From: Faecalibacterium sp. I3-3-33
Lineage (GTDB): Bacteria > Bacillota > Clostridia > Oscillospirales > Ruminococcaceae
Length of the DNA: 64,000 nucleotides
Direction: 5' to 3'
NCBI RefSeq assembly: GCF_023347295.1
Contig: NZ_CP094469.1
Location: forward strand, 2,418,001 to 2,482,000
A program made the position numbers and the translations under genes. Position 1 is the first letter of the stretch, and each line of letters begins with the position of its first letter. Shown piece after piece: positions 32,730-41,403 of the stretch. The notes beneath the pieces were generated by a model that was not told the origin of the DNA, did not search any database, and saw only the letters and a program-made list of their open reading frames with translations.

Positions 32730-33215
32730 TTAGTTTGCAGAATGGGTGATAGCCAGCACAGTGTACTCCACGGTCTGGCCGGTGGGCAGCAGCACTTCGA
32801 CCTTTTCGCCCACAGCCTTGCCCATCAGGGCGTGGCCCACGGGGCTCTCATCGCTGATCTTGCCGTTGAAGGCATCAGCTTCGGTGCGGCCCACGATATC
32901 GTATTCCTCGGCCTCGTCCTCGCCGGTCTCGCGGATGGTGACGTGGGTACCCACGGAGACGTTATCCACGCTCAGCTCGCTCTCGTCGATTATAACTGCG
33001 TTCTTGATGGTCTGCTCCAGTTCGGTGATGCGGTTCTCCACCAGACCCTGCGTATTCTTGGCCTCGTCGTACTCGCTGTTCTCAGACAGGTCGCCGTGGC
33101 TGCGGGCTTCCTTGATCTCTTCAGCCAGCTCCTTACGGCGGACGGTTTTGAGGTATTCCAGCTCCTCCTGCATTGCCTTCAGACCGGCAGCGGACATCTT
33201 GATCTCTTGTGCCAT
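32730..33215 (-). CDS. greA: Transcription elongation factor GreA
   Basis: A 161-aa protein with the N-terminal antiparallel coiled coil (about 1-75, with the acidic tip NSEYDEAKN) and C-terminal FKBP-like domain (SPVGHALMGKAVGEKVEVLLP). It rescues backtracked RNA polymerase by stimulating transcript cleavage. ATG at 33215 follows AAGGAGAG; an upstream extension lacks a ribosome site. First gene of the greA-lysS operon. Confidence 0.96.
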   Translation of the reverse strand: MAQEIKMSAAGLKAMQEELEYLKTVRRKELAEEIKEARSHGDLSENSEYDEAKNTQGLVENRITELEQTIKNAVIIDESELSVDNVSVGTHVTIRETGEDEAEEYDIVGRTEADAFNGKISDESPVGHALMGKAVGEKVEVLLPTGQTVEYTVLAITHSAN

Positions 33216-33295
33216 TTGAGAATCTCTCCTTGTTATTAGCTGTATTTCTTTCGCGCAGCCACAAAGCCGCACAGGAATGCCATTTTGACTACACT

Positions 33296-33324
33296 ATTAT
33301 AATAGCAAGCCGGTGCCTTGTCAA
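33296..33324 (-). promoter_or_regulatory. Consensus promoter for greA-lysS
   Basis: Minus strand TTGACA (33324-33319), 17-bp spacer, TATAAT (33301-33296), both boxes perfect. It lies 80 bases upstream of the greA start. Confidence 0.85.
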
Positions 33325-33422
33325 CAAAAAAGGCGGCAGTATGGAGGAAAAAGCAGCGCTTGCCGCGTGGCTTTTCCATGCAGTCCCGGAAATCGCGCTT
33401 TCTCCCCTGCTTGCATGAAAAT

Positions 33423-33458
33423 GCGATCCCGGAAAGCCCGCAGGCCTTCCGGGATCGC
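33423..33458 (-). terminator. Terminator of the sialic acid operon
   Basis: The 12-bp stem GCGATCCCGGAA / TTCCGGGATCGC lies just past the stop of the SGNH esterase gene. T-rich sequence follows on the minus strand. Confidence 0.75.
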
Positions 33459-33474
33459 TCTGACATCTTTTTAC

Positions 33475-34113
33475 TCAGATAAGCTTCGGCACCTCTGCGG
33501 TCAGCAGCTCTGCCAGCCGGGCGTGACCCTTGCGGGTCAGGTGCATAAAGTCCACCTCGTTGAACTCGCACTCAGCGGCGTCCATAAAGTGCACGCCCTG
33601 CCGCTCGGCTACGATGCGCAGCTGCTCGGCGACCCCGCGGGATTTTTCCACGCAGCCTGCGCCCATGACGGCATCGTGGAAGCCGTCCTTGATGCAGGGC
33701 GGTGCCACCACCAGAATGTTGGGTGCTTTGCCGCCCCAGCAGTCCACGCTCTTCGCCTTGAGCAGCAGCCGCTCCATGCCCGCGCCGATGCAGGCGGCGT
33801 TTGCACCAAAGCGCTCCTTCACGTCATTCGTGCCCAGCATGATGATGAGCAGGTCGATGACCTCGTGGCTCTTGAGCAGGGCGTAGGCCACGCTCAGCGC
33901 ATCCATGGACTCATGCAGCGGGTCCACGAACACGGTGGTGCGGCCGGAAAGTCCCTCCTCGGTGACCAGATACTCCTCGCCCAGCGCCTTCTGCAGGCGG
34001 CAGGTCCAGCGCTCGTCCTCGTTGAAGCGGATACCGTGGTCGGCGCAGTCGTTGGGATCGGCGCAATAGCCGTGGGTGTTGGAATCACCCAGACAGAGAA
34101 TATGCTTTTTCAT
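33475..34113 (-). CDS. SGNH/GDSL-family esterase, possible sialate O-acetylesterase
   Basis: A 212-aa hydrolase with block I GDSNTHGY (nucleophile Ser), block III LGTNDVK and block V DFMHLTRKGH (catalytic Asp-His). No signal peptide, so it is cytoplasmic. As last gene of a sialic acid operon, 7 bases after nanK, it may remove O-acetyl groups that block the lyase or epimerase; this is inferred from context. The start is placed at MKKHIL (34113). Confidence 0.75.
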   Translation of the reverse strand: MKKHILCLGDSNTHGYCADPNDCADHGIRFNEDERWTCRLQKALGEEYLVTEEGLSGRTTVFVDPLHESMDALSVAYALLKSHEVIDLLIIMLGTNDVKERFGANAACIGAGMERLLLKAKSVDCWGGKAPNILVVAPPCIKDGFHDAVMGAGCVEKSRGVAEQLRIVAERQGVHFMDAAECEFNEVDFMHLTRKGHARLAELLTAEVPKLI

Positions 34114-34120
34114 AGCCAAA

Positions 34121-35050
34121 TCACTCCTTTTCCATCGTCTGCCGGAAGTAGTACACCGCGCCTACCATCCCGGCATCGTTGTGCAGCTGCGCGGCACGAA
34201 TTTCCAGCCCCTCGGCAAAGGCGGGCATGACGGATGCTTTCACCTTTTCAGCAATGGGGTCGATGAGCAGCTTCTGCTGGGCAGACACGCCGCCACCGAT
34301 CAAAATCAGCTGCGGGTTGAAGATATGCACCATGCCCGCCAGTCCCTGTGCGATCTCGTCCGTCCATGCGTCCAGCAGCGCCAGCACCGTCTCGCTGCCC
34401 GCCTCGGCGGCGGCAAAGATGGCGCGGCCATCCTTCCATGCCGGATCCTTTTCCTGCGTGGCGCGCACCAGTGCGGTGGTGGCGGCGTAGCGTTCCCAGC
34501 AGCCCTTTGCGCCGCAGGTGCAGTCCACGCCGTCCAGCGCGTGGGTGCGGTAGTGGCCCAGCTCGCCGCCCAGACCCCGCGCACCTTCCAGCAGACGGCC
34601 GCCGGTCAGGATGCCGCCGCCCACGCCGGTGCCCAGCGTCACGCCGATGACGTCCGTATAGCCCTGTGCACCGCCGACCCACACCTCGCCCAGCGTCATG
34701 CAGTTGGCGTCGTTGGCCACCGTGACGGGCAAGCCAAAGGTCTTTTCCAGCTCCTCCTTGATGGGTGCGCCGATGTAGTTGGGCAGGTTGCCGCAGGTGC
34801 CCGCCACGATGCCCTTGCGGCTGTCGATCTGCCCGGTGGCAGACACGCCGATGCCCGCAAGGCTTTCCGCCGGGACGCTCTGCGCGGCAAGGAAGGCCTG
34901 CGCGGCTTTGAGCACGCTGGTCAGGATGGGGGTGCGGTAGCCGTCAAAGCTTACGCTCTCTTCGGCTTTCGCCAGCACCGCGCCGGCTTCGTCCACGATG
35001 CCCAGCTTTACGGCTGTGCCGCCGATGTCGATACCAAGATAGTGTTTCAT
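34121..35050 (-). CDS. nanK: ROK-family kinase, N-acetylmannosamine kinase
   Basis: A 309-aa protein with N-terminal ATP-binding GIDIGGTAVKLGIVD and zinc-binding segment CTCGAKGCWERYA (about 165-180) typical of ROK sugar kinases; the catalytic Asp lies in NDANCMTLGE. It would phosphorylate ManNAc to ManNAc-6-P after sialic acid cleavage. Substrate is inferred from its place between nanE and the esterase. Start at MKHYLGID (35050). Confidence 0.85.
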   Translation of the reverse strand: MKHYLGIDIGGTAVKLGIVDEAGAVLAKAEESVSFDGYRTPILTSVLKAAQAFLAAQSVPAESLAGIGVSATGQIDSRKGIVAGTCGNLPNYIGAPIKEELEKTFGLPVTVANDANCMTLGEVWVGGAQGYTDVIGVTLGTGVGGGILTGGRLLEGARGLGGELGHYRTHALDGVDCTCGAKGCWERYAATTALVRATQEKDPAWKDGRAIFAAAEAGSETVLALLDAWTDEIAQGLAGMVHIFNPQLILIGGGVSAQQKLLIDPIAEKVKASVMPAFAEGLEIRAAQLHNDAGMVGAVYYFRQTMEKE

Positions 35051-35068
35051 AGCAGGCACTCCCCTGTG

Positions 35069-35773
35069 TTACTTTTTAGCGGCGTTGATGGCACCGGTAA
35101 AGCGTGCGGTGATCTCTGCCGGGCGGGTAATGGCACCGCCCACCACCAGTGCAAAGGCACCGGCTTCCAGTGCCTTGACCGCCTGCTCCGGGTAGTGGAT
35201 GTGACCTTCGGCAATGATCTTTGCCGGGCACTCTGCGGACAGCTTGCGGATGAAGTCAAAGTCGATATCGTCAATGCCGGTGGTCTCGGGGGTGTAGCCA
35301 CGCATGGTGGTGCCCACAAAGTCGGCACCGGCTTCGGCGCAGAGCATGGCGTTTTCAAGGTTATCGCAGTCAGCCATCACCAGCTGCTCAGGGTACTTTG
35401 CCTTGATGGCGCGGATGAACTGTGCCGAGGTGGAGCCGTCCGGGCGCAGCGCACCGGTGCCCTGCACGGCAAGGATATCCACCCCGCAGGCCACCAGCTC
35501 GTCCACTTCCTTCATGGTGACGGTGATGTACATGGGCGTGCCGGGGTAGTCCTTTTTGATGATGCCGATGACCGGCAGGTCCACCACCTGCTTGATCTGG
35601 GTAATGTCCCGCACAGTGTTGGCACGGATGCCCACAGCGCCGCTCATGGCGGCAGCTTTTGCCATCAGGGGCATCACGCCGCCCTCCTTGGTATACAGGG
35701 GCTCGTGCTCCAGTGCCTGACAGGACACGATAAGCCCACCCTTGATCTGTGCAAACAGCTTTTCCTTATCCAT
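35069..35773 (-). CDS. nanE: N-acetylmannosamine-6-phosphate 2-epimerase
   Basis: A 234-aa TIM-barrel enzyme with NanE hallmarks: GLIVSCQALEHEPLY at the N terminus, GAVGIRANTV, catalytic Lys in VIGIIKKDYPG, MADCDNLENA and GTTMRGYT. It converts ManNAc-6-P to GlcNAc-6-P. Start ATG 35773; a longer upstream frame overlaps the anomerase gene. Confidence 0.95.
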   Translation of the reverse strand: MDKEKLFAQIKGGLIVSCQALEHEPLYTKEGGVMPLMAKAAAMSGAVGIRANTVRDITQIKQVVDLPVIGIIKKDYPGTPMYITVTMKEVDELVACGVDILAVQGTGALRPDGSTSAQFIRAIKAKYPEQLVMADCDNLENAMLCAEAGADFVGTTMRGYTPETTGIDDIDFDFIRKLSAECPAKIIAEGHIHYPEQAVKALEAGAFALVVGGAITRPAEITARFTGAINAAKK

Positions 35774-35777
35774 GGTC

Positions 35778-36227
35778 TTACTCCTCCATTCTGATTTTGA
35801 CGACCGCCTTGCGCACGCTGACACAGCCGTGCTGTACAAGGCCGGGTTTATGCAGCTCCTCCGGGAAGAACAGCACAAAGCGTCCCTCGCCCAGTGCACC
35901 GGTCACTACGCTGGTACTGTCCTGAAAGCCGCAGTCCCCGGTAAATTCCCCGATCTCCGCGCCGGGCAGATTGGTGTAGCCCCAGCCCTCGCTGCCGGTA
36001 AGGTCTACTTGCAGATCGGCGTAGCGCTTGTGGTACTCCGGGTGGTAGCCCGCGTCCGGGTGCAGGGTGGCGTCCATCAGGTTGATGAACACCTTGTCGC
36101 CGTCCACCTCGGTGCGCCCCAGCGGCAGGGCGGCAAGGTCGTGGGTAAGCAGGTAGTCAATGGCGGTATCCAAGTTGGGGTGCAGTCCCCTGTACCGTCC
36201 CAGATGCTGCAGGGTATCGCAGATCAT
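35778..36227 (-). CDS. YhcH/YjgK/YiaL-family protein, likely sialic acid anomerase
   Basis: A 149-aa cupin-like protein with conserved YHPEYHKRYADLQVDLTG and ELHKPG segments (metal-binding His and Glu). In other bacteria YhcH-type proteins (NanQ) accelerate anomer exchange of N-acetylneuraminate so that the lyase receives its preferred form. Its place between nanA and nanE supports this. Start at MICDTL (36227). Confidence 0.85.
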   Translation of the reverse strand: MICDTLQHLGRYRGLHPNLDTAIDYLLTHDLAALPLGRTEVDGDKVFINLMDATLHPDAGYHPEYHKRYADLQVDLTGSEGWGYTNLPGAEIGEFTGDCGFQDSTSVVTGALGEGRFVLFFPEELHKPGLVQHGCVSVRKAVVKIRMEE

Positions 36228-36240
36228 TCGCGTTTCCTCC

Positions 36241-36297
36241 AATAAAAGAAGCGCCCACCTCCCCTCTGAAAAAGAGACGGAGAGGGGCGCTTTTATT
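36241..36297 (-). terminator. Intra-operon hairpin between nanA and the anomerase gene
   Basis: AATAAAAG-aa-GCGCCC at 36241 pairs with the segment ending GCGCTTTTATT at 36297, with CCTCT/AGAGG inside. On the minus strand it follows nanA and has T-rich flanks, so it may attenuate or process the transcript rather than end it. Confidence 0.5.
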
Positions 36298-36300
36298 TTG

Positions 36301-37230
36301 TTACAGCTTTGCGATGGCGGCTTCGATCATGGCCTGTGCCTCGGCCACAACGGCTTCATCCTCGGGGATCAGGCCGGGCATCGGGGCGCGCACGCTGCCC
36401 AGTTCCAAGCCGTACATCCGGCGCAGGATCTCCTTTTGCACCGCATACAGGTTGCCGTGGGCAGAGCACATCTTGTAGATGATGCGGTTGGCCTCGTACT
36501 GGATAGCGCGTGCCTTTGCGATCTCGCCCTTTTCCAGATGCTCGTTCATGGCAAGATACAGCTCCGGCATCACGGCGTAGGTGCCGCCGATGCCGCCGTC
36601 TGCGCCAATGACGCGACCGGAAACAAACTGCTCGTCCGGGCCATTGAACACCACAAAGTTGCCCTCGCCGCGGGCGGCGATACCGGCATCCTTGAACATC
36701 TGGATATCCTGCGTGGGCATGGAGCTGTTCTTCACAGCCACCACGTTGGGGTTCTTCAGCATCTCGTTCAGCAGGCTCATGGTCAGTGCCGTGCCTGCCA
36801 GCTGCGGGATGTTGTAGATAACGAACTCGGTGTTGGGAGCGGCAGCGGACATATCGTTCCAGTACTTGGCAATGGCGTACTCCGGCAGGTGGAAGTAGAT
36901 GGGCGGGATGGAGGCAATGGCATCCACGCCCACACTCTCGGCGTGGCGGGCCAGCTCTGCACTGTCGGCGGTGTTGTTGCAGCCAACGTGTGCGATGACG
37001 GTCAGCTTGCCCTTGGCCTCGCTCATCACGGCTTCCAGCACCGTCTTGCGCTCTGCCACGCTCTGGTAGATGCACTCGCCGGAGGAGCCGCCCACATACA
37101 CGCCCTTGACGCCCTTGGCGATCAGGTGGCGGGTCAGTGCCTTGACGCCCCCCACCGAGATGTTGCCCTCTGCGTCATAGCAGGCGTAAAAGGCAGGGAT
37201 GACACCCTGATATTTTTTGATATCTTTCAT
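36301..37230 (-). CDS. nanA: N-acetylneuraminate lyase
   Basis: A 309-aa class I aldolase of the DHDPS/NAL family: substrate carboxylate loop GGSSGECIYQS (about 47-57), catalytic Tyr in VIYNIPQLAG and Schiff-base Lys in VVAVKNSSM. It cleaves Neu5Ac to ManNAc and pyruvate, feeding nanK and nanE downstream. GSSGE in the carboxylate loop supports the sialic acid lyase rather than DHDPS branch. Confidence 0.93.
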   Translation of the reverse strand: MKDIKKYQGVIPAFYACYDAEGNISVGGVKALTRHLIAKGVKGVYVGGSSGECIYQSVAERKTVLEAVMSEAKGKLTVIAHVGCNNTADSAELARHAESVGVDAIASIPPIYFHLPEYAIAKYWNDMSAAAPNTEFVIYNIPQLAGTALTMSLLNEMLKNPNVVAVKNSSMPTQDIQMFKDAGIAARGEGNFVVFNGPDEQFVSGRVIGADGGIGGTYAVMPELYLAMNEHLEKGEIAKARAIQYEANRIIYKMCSAHGNLYAVQKEILRRMYGLELGSVRAPMPGLIPEDEAVVAEAQAMIEAAIAKL

Positions 37231-37281
37231 GTTTCAAGCCCTTCTTTAATTATAATTGTAGGTTGTATCAAGCTTATACGC

Positions 37282-37391
37282 TTTCTGTTCCGGGTAACGG
37301 CTTCAGTGCCCTCTTGCGGCGCCCTGCATCCGCTTCGACCCTTGGGCGGGTCTCGCGTCTTGCAGACCGCTGCGCCAAAAATTGCTCCCTG
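37282..37391. repeat. Interspersed intergenic repeat, copy B
   Basis: About 110 bp, about 97% identical to copy C 128 bp further on. Contains GACCC-ttgggc-GGGTC and TGCAGACCGCTGCG. It lies between nanA and the permease gene, inside the sialic acid operon. Confidence 0.85.
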
Positions 37392-37409
37392 AACATCATG
37401 CTCCAACGC

Positions 37410-37545
37410 TCTCTGTTTCGGGTAACGGCTTCAGTGCCCTCTTGCGGTGCCCTGCATCCGCTTCGACCCTTGGGCGGGTCTCGCGTCTTGCAGACCGCTG
37501 CGCCAAAAATTGCTCCCTGTTTCCGCCGCAGGCGGCGGTCGCAAT
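37410..37545. repeat. Interspersed intergenic repeat, copy C
   Basis: Second tandem copy, extended by TTTCCGCCGCAGGCGGCGG, a short GC hairpin also found at 44649-44668. With copy B it fills the whole spacer 37231-37546; no gene is present there. Confidence 0.85.
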
Positions 37546-37546
37546 T

Positions 37547-38518
37547 TTAGCCCTTGACAGCACCCATTGCGATGCCCTTGGTGAAGTACTTCTGGAAGAT
37601 GAGGAAGATGATGATGATAGGCACAGCAGCCAATGCGGCACCTGCCATGATCAGGCCAAAGTCGGTGCTGTTCTCTGCCTGCAGCTTTGCAATGCCCAGA
37701 GAGATGGTCAGGTTGCTGGTGCTGGACAGCATGATCAACTGCATGAAGTAGTCGTTCCAGCTGTTGATGAAGGTAAAGATAGCCAGCGCGCCGATACCGG
37801 GCTTGACCATGGGCAGCACGATCTTGACAAAGGTGCGTGCCTCGCTTGCGCCGTCGATGCGGGCAGCCTCCAGCATTTCAGTGGGGATGCCCTCACTGAA
37901 CTGCTTCATCAGGAACACGCCGAACGGCCAGCCCACGATGGGGAAAATGACCGCCCAGATGGTGTTGTACAGGTTCAGGGCGCTCATCTCGCGCAGCAGG
38001 GGGATCAGGATGACCTGCTTGGGCAGCGCCATAGCGCACACGATAAGGGTGAACAGCAGCTTACGGCCCACAAAGCGCTTTTTTGCCAGCGCATAACCGG
38101 CCATGGCGGCGGTCAGGCAGGTAAGGATCATGGACATAACGGCCATGAACACGGTGTTGATCATCCAGCGGATGGCAGCGGGTGCCATGGGACCCACCGA
38201 AAAGTAGATGGGCTCGCCGTTGGTACTGAACTTGGAGCCGAAGGGCACAGCCAGCTGCCACAGCGGGGCACGCTTGCCGGCAAACAGCTTCTGGTAGTTG
38301 GTCAACACCCACTGGCTGGGCCACCACTCGGGGGTAGTGGCATTGATGGCGGCACCGGTCTTGAAGGAGCCGGTGATGATCCAGTACAGCGGGAAGGCGA
38401 ACAGCACCGCCATAATACTGATGAGGATGATCGCCAGAATGGCGTAGGCGCTCATCTTTTTCAGTTTACTGGGATGGCGCTCCAACGGTTTTTGCTTTTT
38501 TGCAGCAGTTGCACGCAT
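37547..38518 (-). CDS. Sialic acid ABC transporter permease (MalG-type)
   Basis: A 323-aa permease with six helices and EAA loop EAARIDGASEARTFVKIVLP near residue 220. Second permease of the importer; 14 bases after the first. A long periplasmic segment after the first helix (about 55-110) is unusual but seen in MalG-like proteins. Substrate inferred from the operon. Confidence 0.88.
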   Translation of the reverse strand: MRATAAKKQKPLERHPSKLKKMSAYAILAIILISIMAVLFAFPLYWIITGSFKTGAAINATTPEWWPSQWVLTNYQKLFAGKRAPLWQLAVPFGSKFSTNGEPIYFSVGPMAPAAIRWMINTVFMAVMSMILTCLTAAMAGYALAKKRFVGRKLLFTLIVCAMALPKQVILIPLLREMSALNLYNTIWAVIFPIVGWPFGVFLMKQFSEGIPTEMLEAARIDGASEARTFVKIVLPMVKPGIGALAIFTFINSWNDYFMQLIMLSSTSNLTISLGIAKLQAENSTDFGLIMAGAALAAVPIIIIFLIFQKYFTKGIAMGAVKG

Positions 38519-38532
38519 TGTTCCGCACCTCC

Positions 38533-39456
38533 TTAATTATCCTTGTTGCCCATCTTGAACTGGACAGCAGACAGAATGGCGATGATCACCGCCAGCACCA
38601 CGCCCATGGCGTTGCCGTAGCCGTACTTATACTGCTTGAAGGCGGTGTAGTAGATGTAGTACATAATGGTATCGGTCTTGTGGTTGGGGCCGCCGGAGGT
38701 CAGCAGCTGGATCAGTGCAAAGCACTGGAAGGAGTTGATGGTGGTGATGACCAGAATGTACAGGGTGGTGGGCATGATGGCCGGCCACTTGATCTTCCAG
38801 AAGCACTGGAAGTCGGTCGCGCCGTCCACCTCGGCAGCCTCCACGATGGACTGATCCACGTTGCCCAGTGCCGAAACGTACAGCACGATGGGCTGACCCA
38901 CGGAGGTGGTGAGCAAGATCAGGATGATACAGCCCAGTGCGAACCGCTCGTCACCCAGCCAGTTGATGTTTTTGTCCAGAATGCCAAGGCTCTTGCCCAG
39001 ATAGTTGAAGATGCCGTAGTAGTTGTTGTACATCCACTTCCACACCACGGTAACGGCGACAGAGCCGGTGACCACGGGCAGGTAGAACACGCAGCGGAAA
39101 AGGCTGGTCGCCCACTCCGGCAGGTCTACGATGGCGGAGGACACCCACAGCGAGAAGATGCAGGTGATGGGCACCGACACGATGACGATGACGAAGGTGT
39201 TCTTTAATGCACCAAGGAAGATGGGGTCGGCAAACAGGGTCTTGTAGTTTGCCAGACCCACAAAGATGTCCGCGCGGTTCATGGTGGAGTCAAAGAAGCT
39301 GGTCACCACGCAGAGGATCATGGGGTAGATGACGAACCCCAGAAAGAAGATCAGGCTGGGCAGCAGGAAGCAGTAGGAGGCGAAGGTTTCGCGCCGTACC
39401 AGCGCACTGCTGCGTTTGGGCTCTTTCATTGCCGTCTTTGCAGCCAAGAGGATCAC
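38533..39456 (-). CDS. Sialic acid ABC transporter permease (MalF/UgpA-type)
   Basis: A 307-aa permease with six helices and EAA loop EAAEVDGATDFQCFWKIKWP near residue 210. Start GTG 39456 has AAAGG upstream; ATG at 39429 is an alternative without ribosome site. Lies between the binding protein and second permease. Confidence 0.88.
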   Translation of the reverse strand: MILLAAKTAMKEPKRSSALVRRETFASYCFLLPSLIFFLGFVIYPMILCVVTSFFDSTMNRADIFVGLANYKTLFADPIFLGALKNTFVIVIVSVPITCIFSLWVSSAIVDLPEWATSLFRCVFYLPVVTGSVAVTVVWKWMYNNYYGIFNYLGKSLGILDKNINWLGDERFALGCIILILLTTSVGQPIVLYVSALGNVDQSIVEAAEVDGATDFQCFWKIKWPAIMPTTLYILVITTINSFQCFALIQLLTSGGPNHKTDTIMYYIYYTAFKQYKYGYGNAMGVVLAVIIAILSAVQFKMGNKDN

Positions 39457-39490
39457 CAGACCTTTCGTTTGAGAGTGTTTTTTCCGTAAA

Positions 39491-39522
39491 AAGGCCCCTC
39501 CCTCACCCGGAGGAAGGGGCCT
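39491..39522 (-). terminator. Attenuator-like hairpin after the binding-protein gene
   Basis: AAGGCCCC and GGGGCCTT form a stem with TCC/GGA inside. On the minus strand it is followed by TTTTTACGG. It sits between the binding-protein and permease genes, which would keep binding-protein mRNA more abundant. Confidence 0.65.
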
Positions 39523-39560
39523 TGCGGTTCAGCTGTGATGCAGTTCAGAGAAAGTAGCGC

Positions 39561-40916
39561 TTATGCCTCGGCAGCAGCGGCTGCGTTTGCGTTGTCCACA
39601 AAGGTCTTGACAGCAGTCTCGACGGCCTCGCCGGAGCCCACGCGCTGCAGCATATTCCACCACTCGGTGCGGGCAGTGGTCCAGCCCGGGGTGATCTGGT
39701 AGTAGTCGCCCAGATAGTTCATAAACTTGCTGTACTCGCTCATGACCTCGTTGCCGGCGTAGATGTCGCCCACGCTGGTGCGGACGGGGAAGTAGGTAGA
39801 AGCCAGCACGCTGTCTTTGACCTGATCGGGATCGGCAGCGATGAACTCGATAAAGGTCTTTGCAGCCTTGATCTTGGCCTCGTCGCCGTTATCAAAGATG
39901 CCAAAGCCCCAGATGCCGCCGCACAGCTTCGGATCGCCGCTTGCGGTGGGGAATGCCATGGGGAAGATTTCGTCGCCGCTGATGGTCTGGCCTGCGGCAG
40001 CGGTGTCAGCGTTCAGCTGCTGTGCAATGTTCCAGCAGAAAGCCATCTGCAGGGTGCCGTTGCGGAACAGGGTGATCTCCTCGCCGCCGTTGATGGAGGG
40101 ATCGAAGTTGACGCCCTTTGCATCATACAGAGCCTGAATGGCCTTGATGTTCTCGGCAGAGTCGGCAGTGTACTTGGTGTGGGCTGCATCGGTAAAGGTG
40201 CCGCCGTACATATTGTTGATGATGGCGCGGGTGCCCTGATCGCCGCCCTGACCGCTGCAGTAGATGGCTGCCACGTTCTCGTAGCCGCCCTTGTACAGTG
40301 CGTCCACGGTGTTCAGGAAGCCCTCGGTGCTCCAGGTGTGCTTGTCGGTATCAATGTACTTGTCCGCGCCCACTTCCTTGACCTTGGTCATGTTCACGGC
40401 CATGCAGTGTGCGGTCATGCACAGGGGGTACTCGTAGTAGTCGCCCTTCTCATTGTGGCAGGCAGACTCCACAGAAGCGTAGATGTCCTTCTTGGCATCG
40501 TCGGTCCACAGATCATTCAGCGGAGCCATAACACCCTTGGCACCCCAGTTGGCCACCAGACGCTCGGGGCCTTCCATGACCAGATCGGGTGCGCTGCCGC
40601 CCTCGATGGCGGTGTTCACCTGATCGTCGCCGTTGGTGTAGTCCAGATACTCCACGGTCACCTTGATGTCGGGGTACTTTGCGTTGAAGCTGGAGATCAG
40701 GTTCTGGACGGTATCGTCATTGCCCCAGCCGCCGATGGGGTATGTCCACAGCTTGATGCTTGCGCCGGTGCTGGCGGCACTTGCAGCAGCAGAGGAAGCG
40801 GTGGAGGAAGCAGCAGTGCTGCTAGAGGAGGAACCGCCGCAGGCGGCCAGTGCACCGGCAGCGCCCAGAATACCGGCAGCCTTCAGGAACGAACGGCGGG
40901 AAATGCAGTTTTTCAT
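39561..40916 (-). CDS. Sialic acid ABC transporter substrate-binding lipoprotein
   Basis: A 451-aa family 1 solute-binding protein. The signal starts MKNCISRRSFLKAAGILGAA with lipobox LAACGG (Cys about residue 26), followed by a Ser/Ala linker (about 29-52) and the binding domain. First gene of the operon, with a strong promoter at 41115-41143. Specificity for sialic acid is inferred from nanA, nanE and nanK downstream. Confidence 0.88.
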   Translation of the reverse strand: MKNCISRRSFLKAAGILGAAGALAACGGSSSSSTAASSTASSAAASAASTGASIKLWTYPIGGWGNDDTVQNLISSFNAKYPDIKVTVEYLDYTNGDDQVNTAIEGGSAPDLVMEGPERLVANWGAKGVMAPLNDLWTDDAKKDIYASVESACHNEKGDYYEYPLCMTAHCMAVNMTKVKEVGADKYIDTDKHTWSTEGFLNTVDALYKGGYENVAAIYCSGQGGDQGTRAIINNMYGGTFTDAAHTKYTADSAENIKAIQALYDAKGVNFDPSINGGEEITLFRNGTLQMAFCWNIAQQLNADTAAAGQTISGDEIFPMAFPTASGDPKLCGGIWGFGIFDNGDEAKIKAAKTFIEFIAADPDQVKDSVLASTYFPVRTSVGDIYAGNEVMSEYSKFMNYLGDYYQITPGWTTARTEWWNMLQRVGSGEAVETAVKTFVDNANAAAAAEA

Positions 40917-41020
40917 GGTAGATTCTCCTTGTTCATCTTCTTCGACCCATCGGGGATCGTGCTCCGTTTTGCCCGTAGCGGCTGCTCGTGTCCGCAGCCG
41001 TTGTTTGTAGCCTAATTATA

Positions 41021-41227
41021 GAAAATTATTTTCATTTTGTCTATTCATTCTTTTCATAAATTTTCATTTTCAAACCCGGCAGTCTGCACAAAATTGTGGG
41101 ATATTAGAAAAAACACAATAATTTCGCACACTTCACTTGTCAAAATAGTTACAAAACAGTACACTTTCCCCTTCTATTCTGAAAATCACTTTCAGTTTCA
41201 AAATCGCAAAAATGAAAAGTATTTTCA
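41021..41227. promoter_or_regulatory. Candidate RpiR-type operators in the divergent region
   Basis: Three palindromes of one family lie in the gene-free spacer 40917-41403: GAAAATtATTTTC (41021-41033), CTGAAA-atcac-TTTCAG (41179-41195) and TGAAAA-gta-TTTTCA (41213-41227). The RpiR-type regulator encoded next door is the obvious candidate to bind them. Confidence 0.5.
41115..41143 (-). promoter_or_regulatory. Promoter of the sialic acid operon
   Basis: Minus strand TTGACA (41143-41138), 17-bp spacer, TATTGT (41120-41115), about 200 bases upstream of the binding-protein start and between the candidate operators. Confidence 0.7.
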
Positions 41228-41403
41228 CATTTTGAATCGTTTTTTCCGCCAAAACTGTGCCCTCTGCACAGAACTGGCGGGTAAAATGTGTTCATTACGC
41301 CTCTTGCACAGCAGTGCGGTTTCTCTTATACTTTTATATAAGAAGGTAAGCACGAACACGGCACCGGCACCCGCCGGCGGCCCAAGTCAGGAGAAGGAAA
41401 AGA

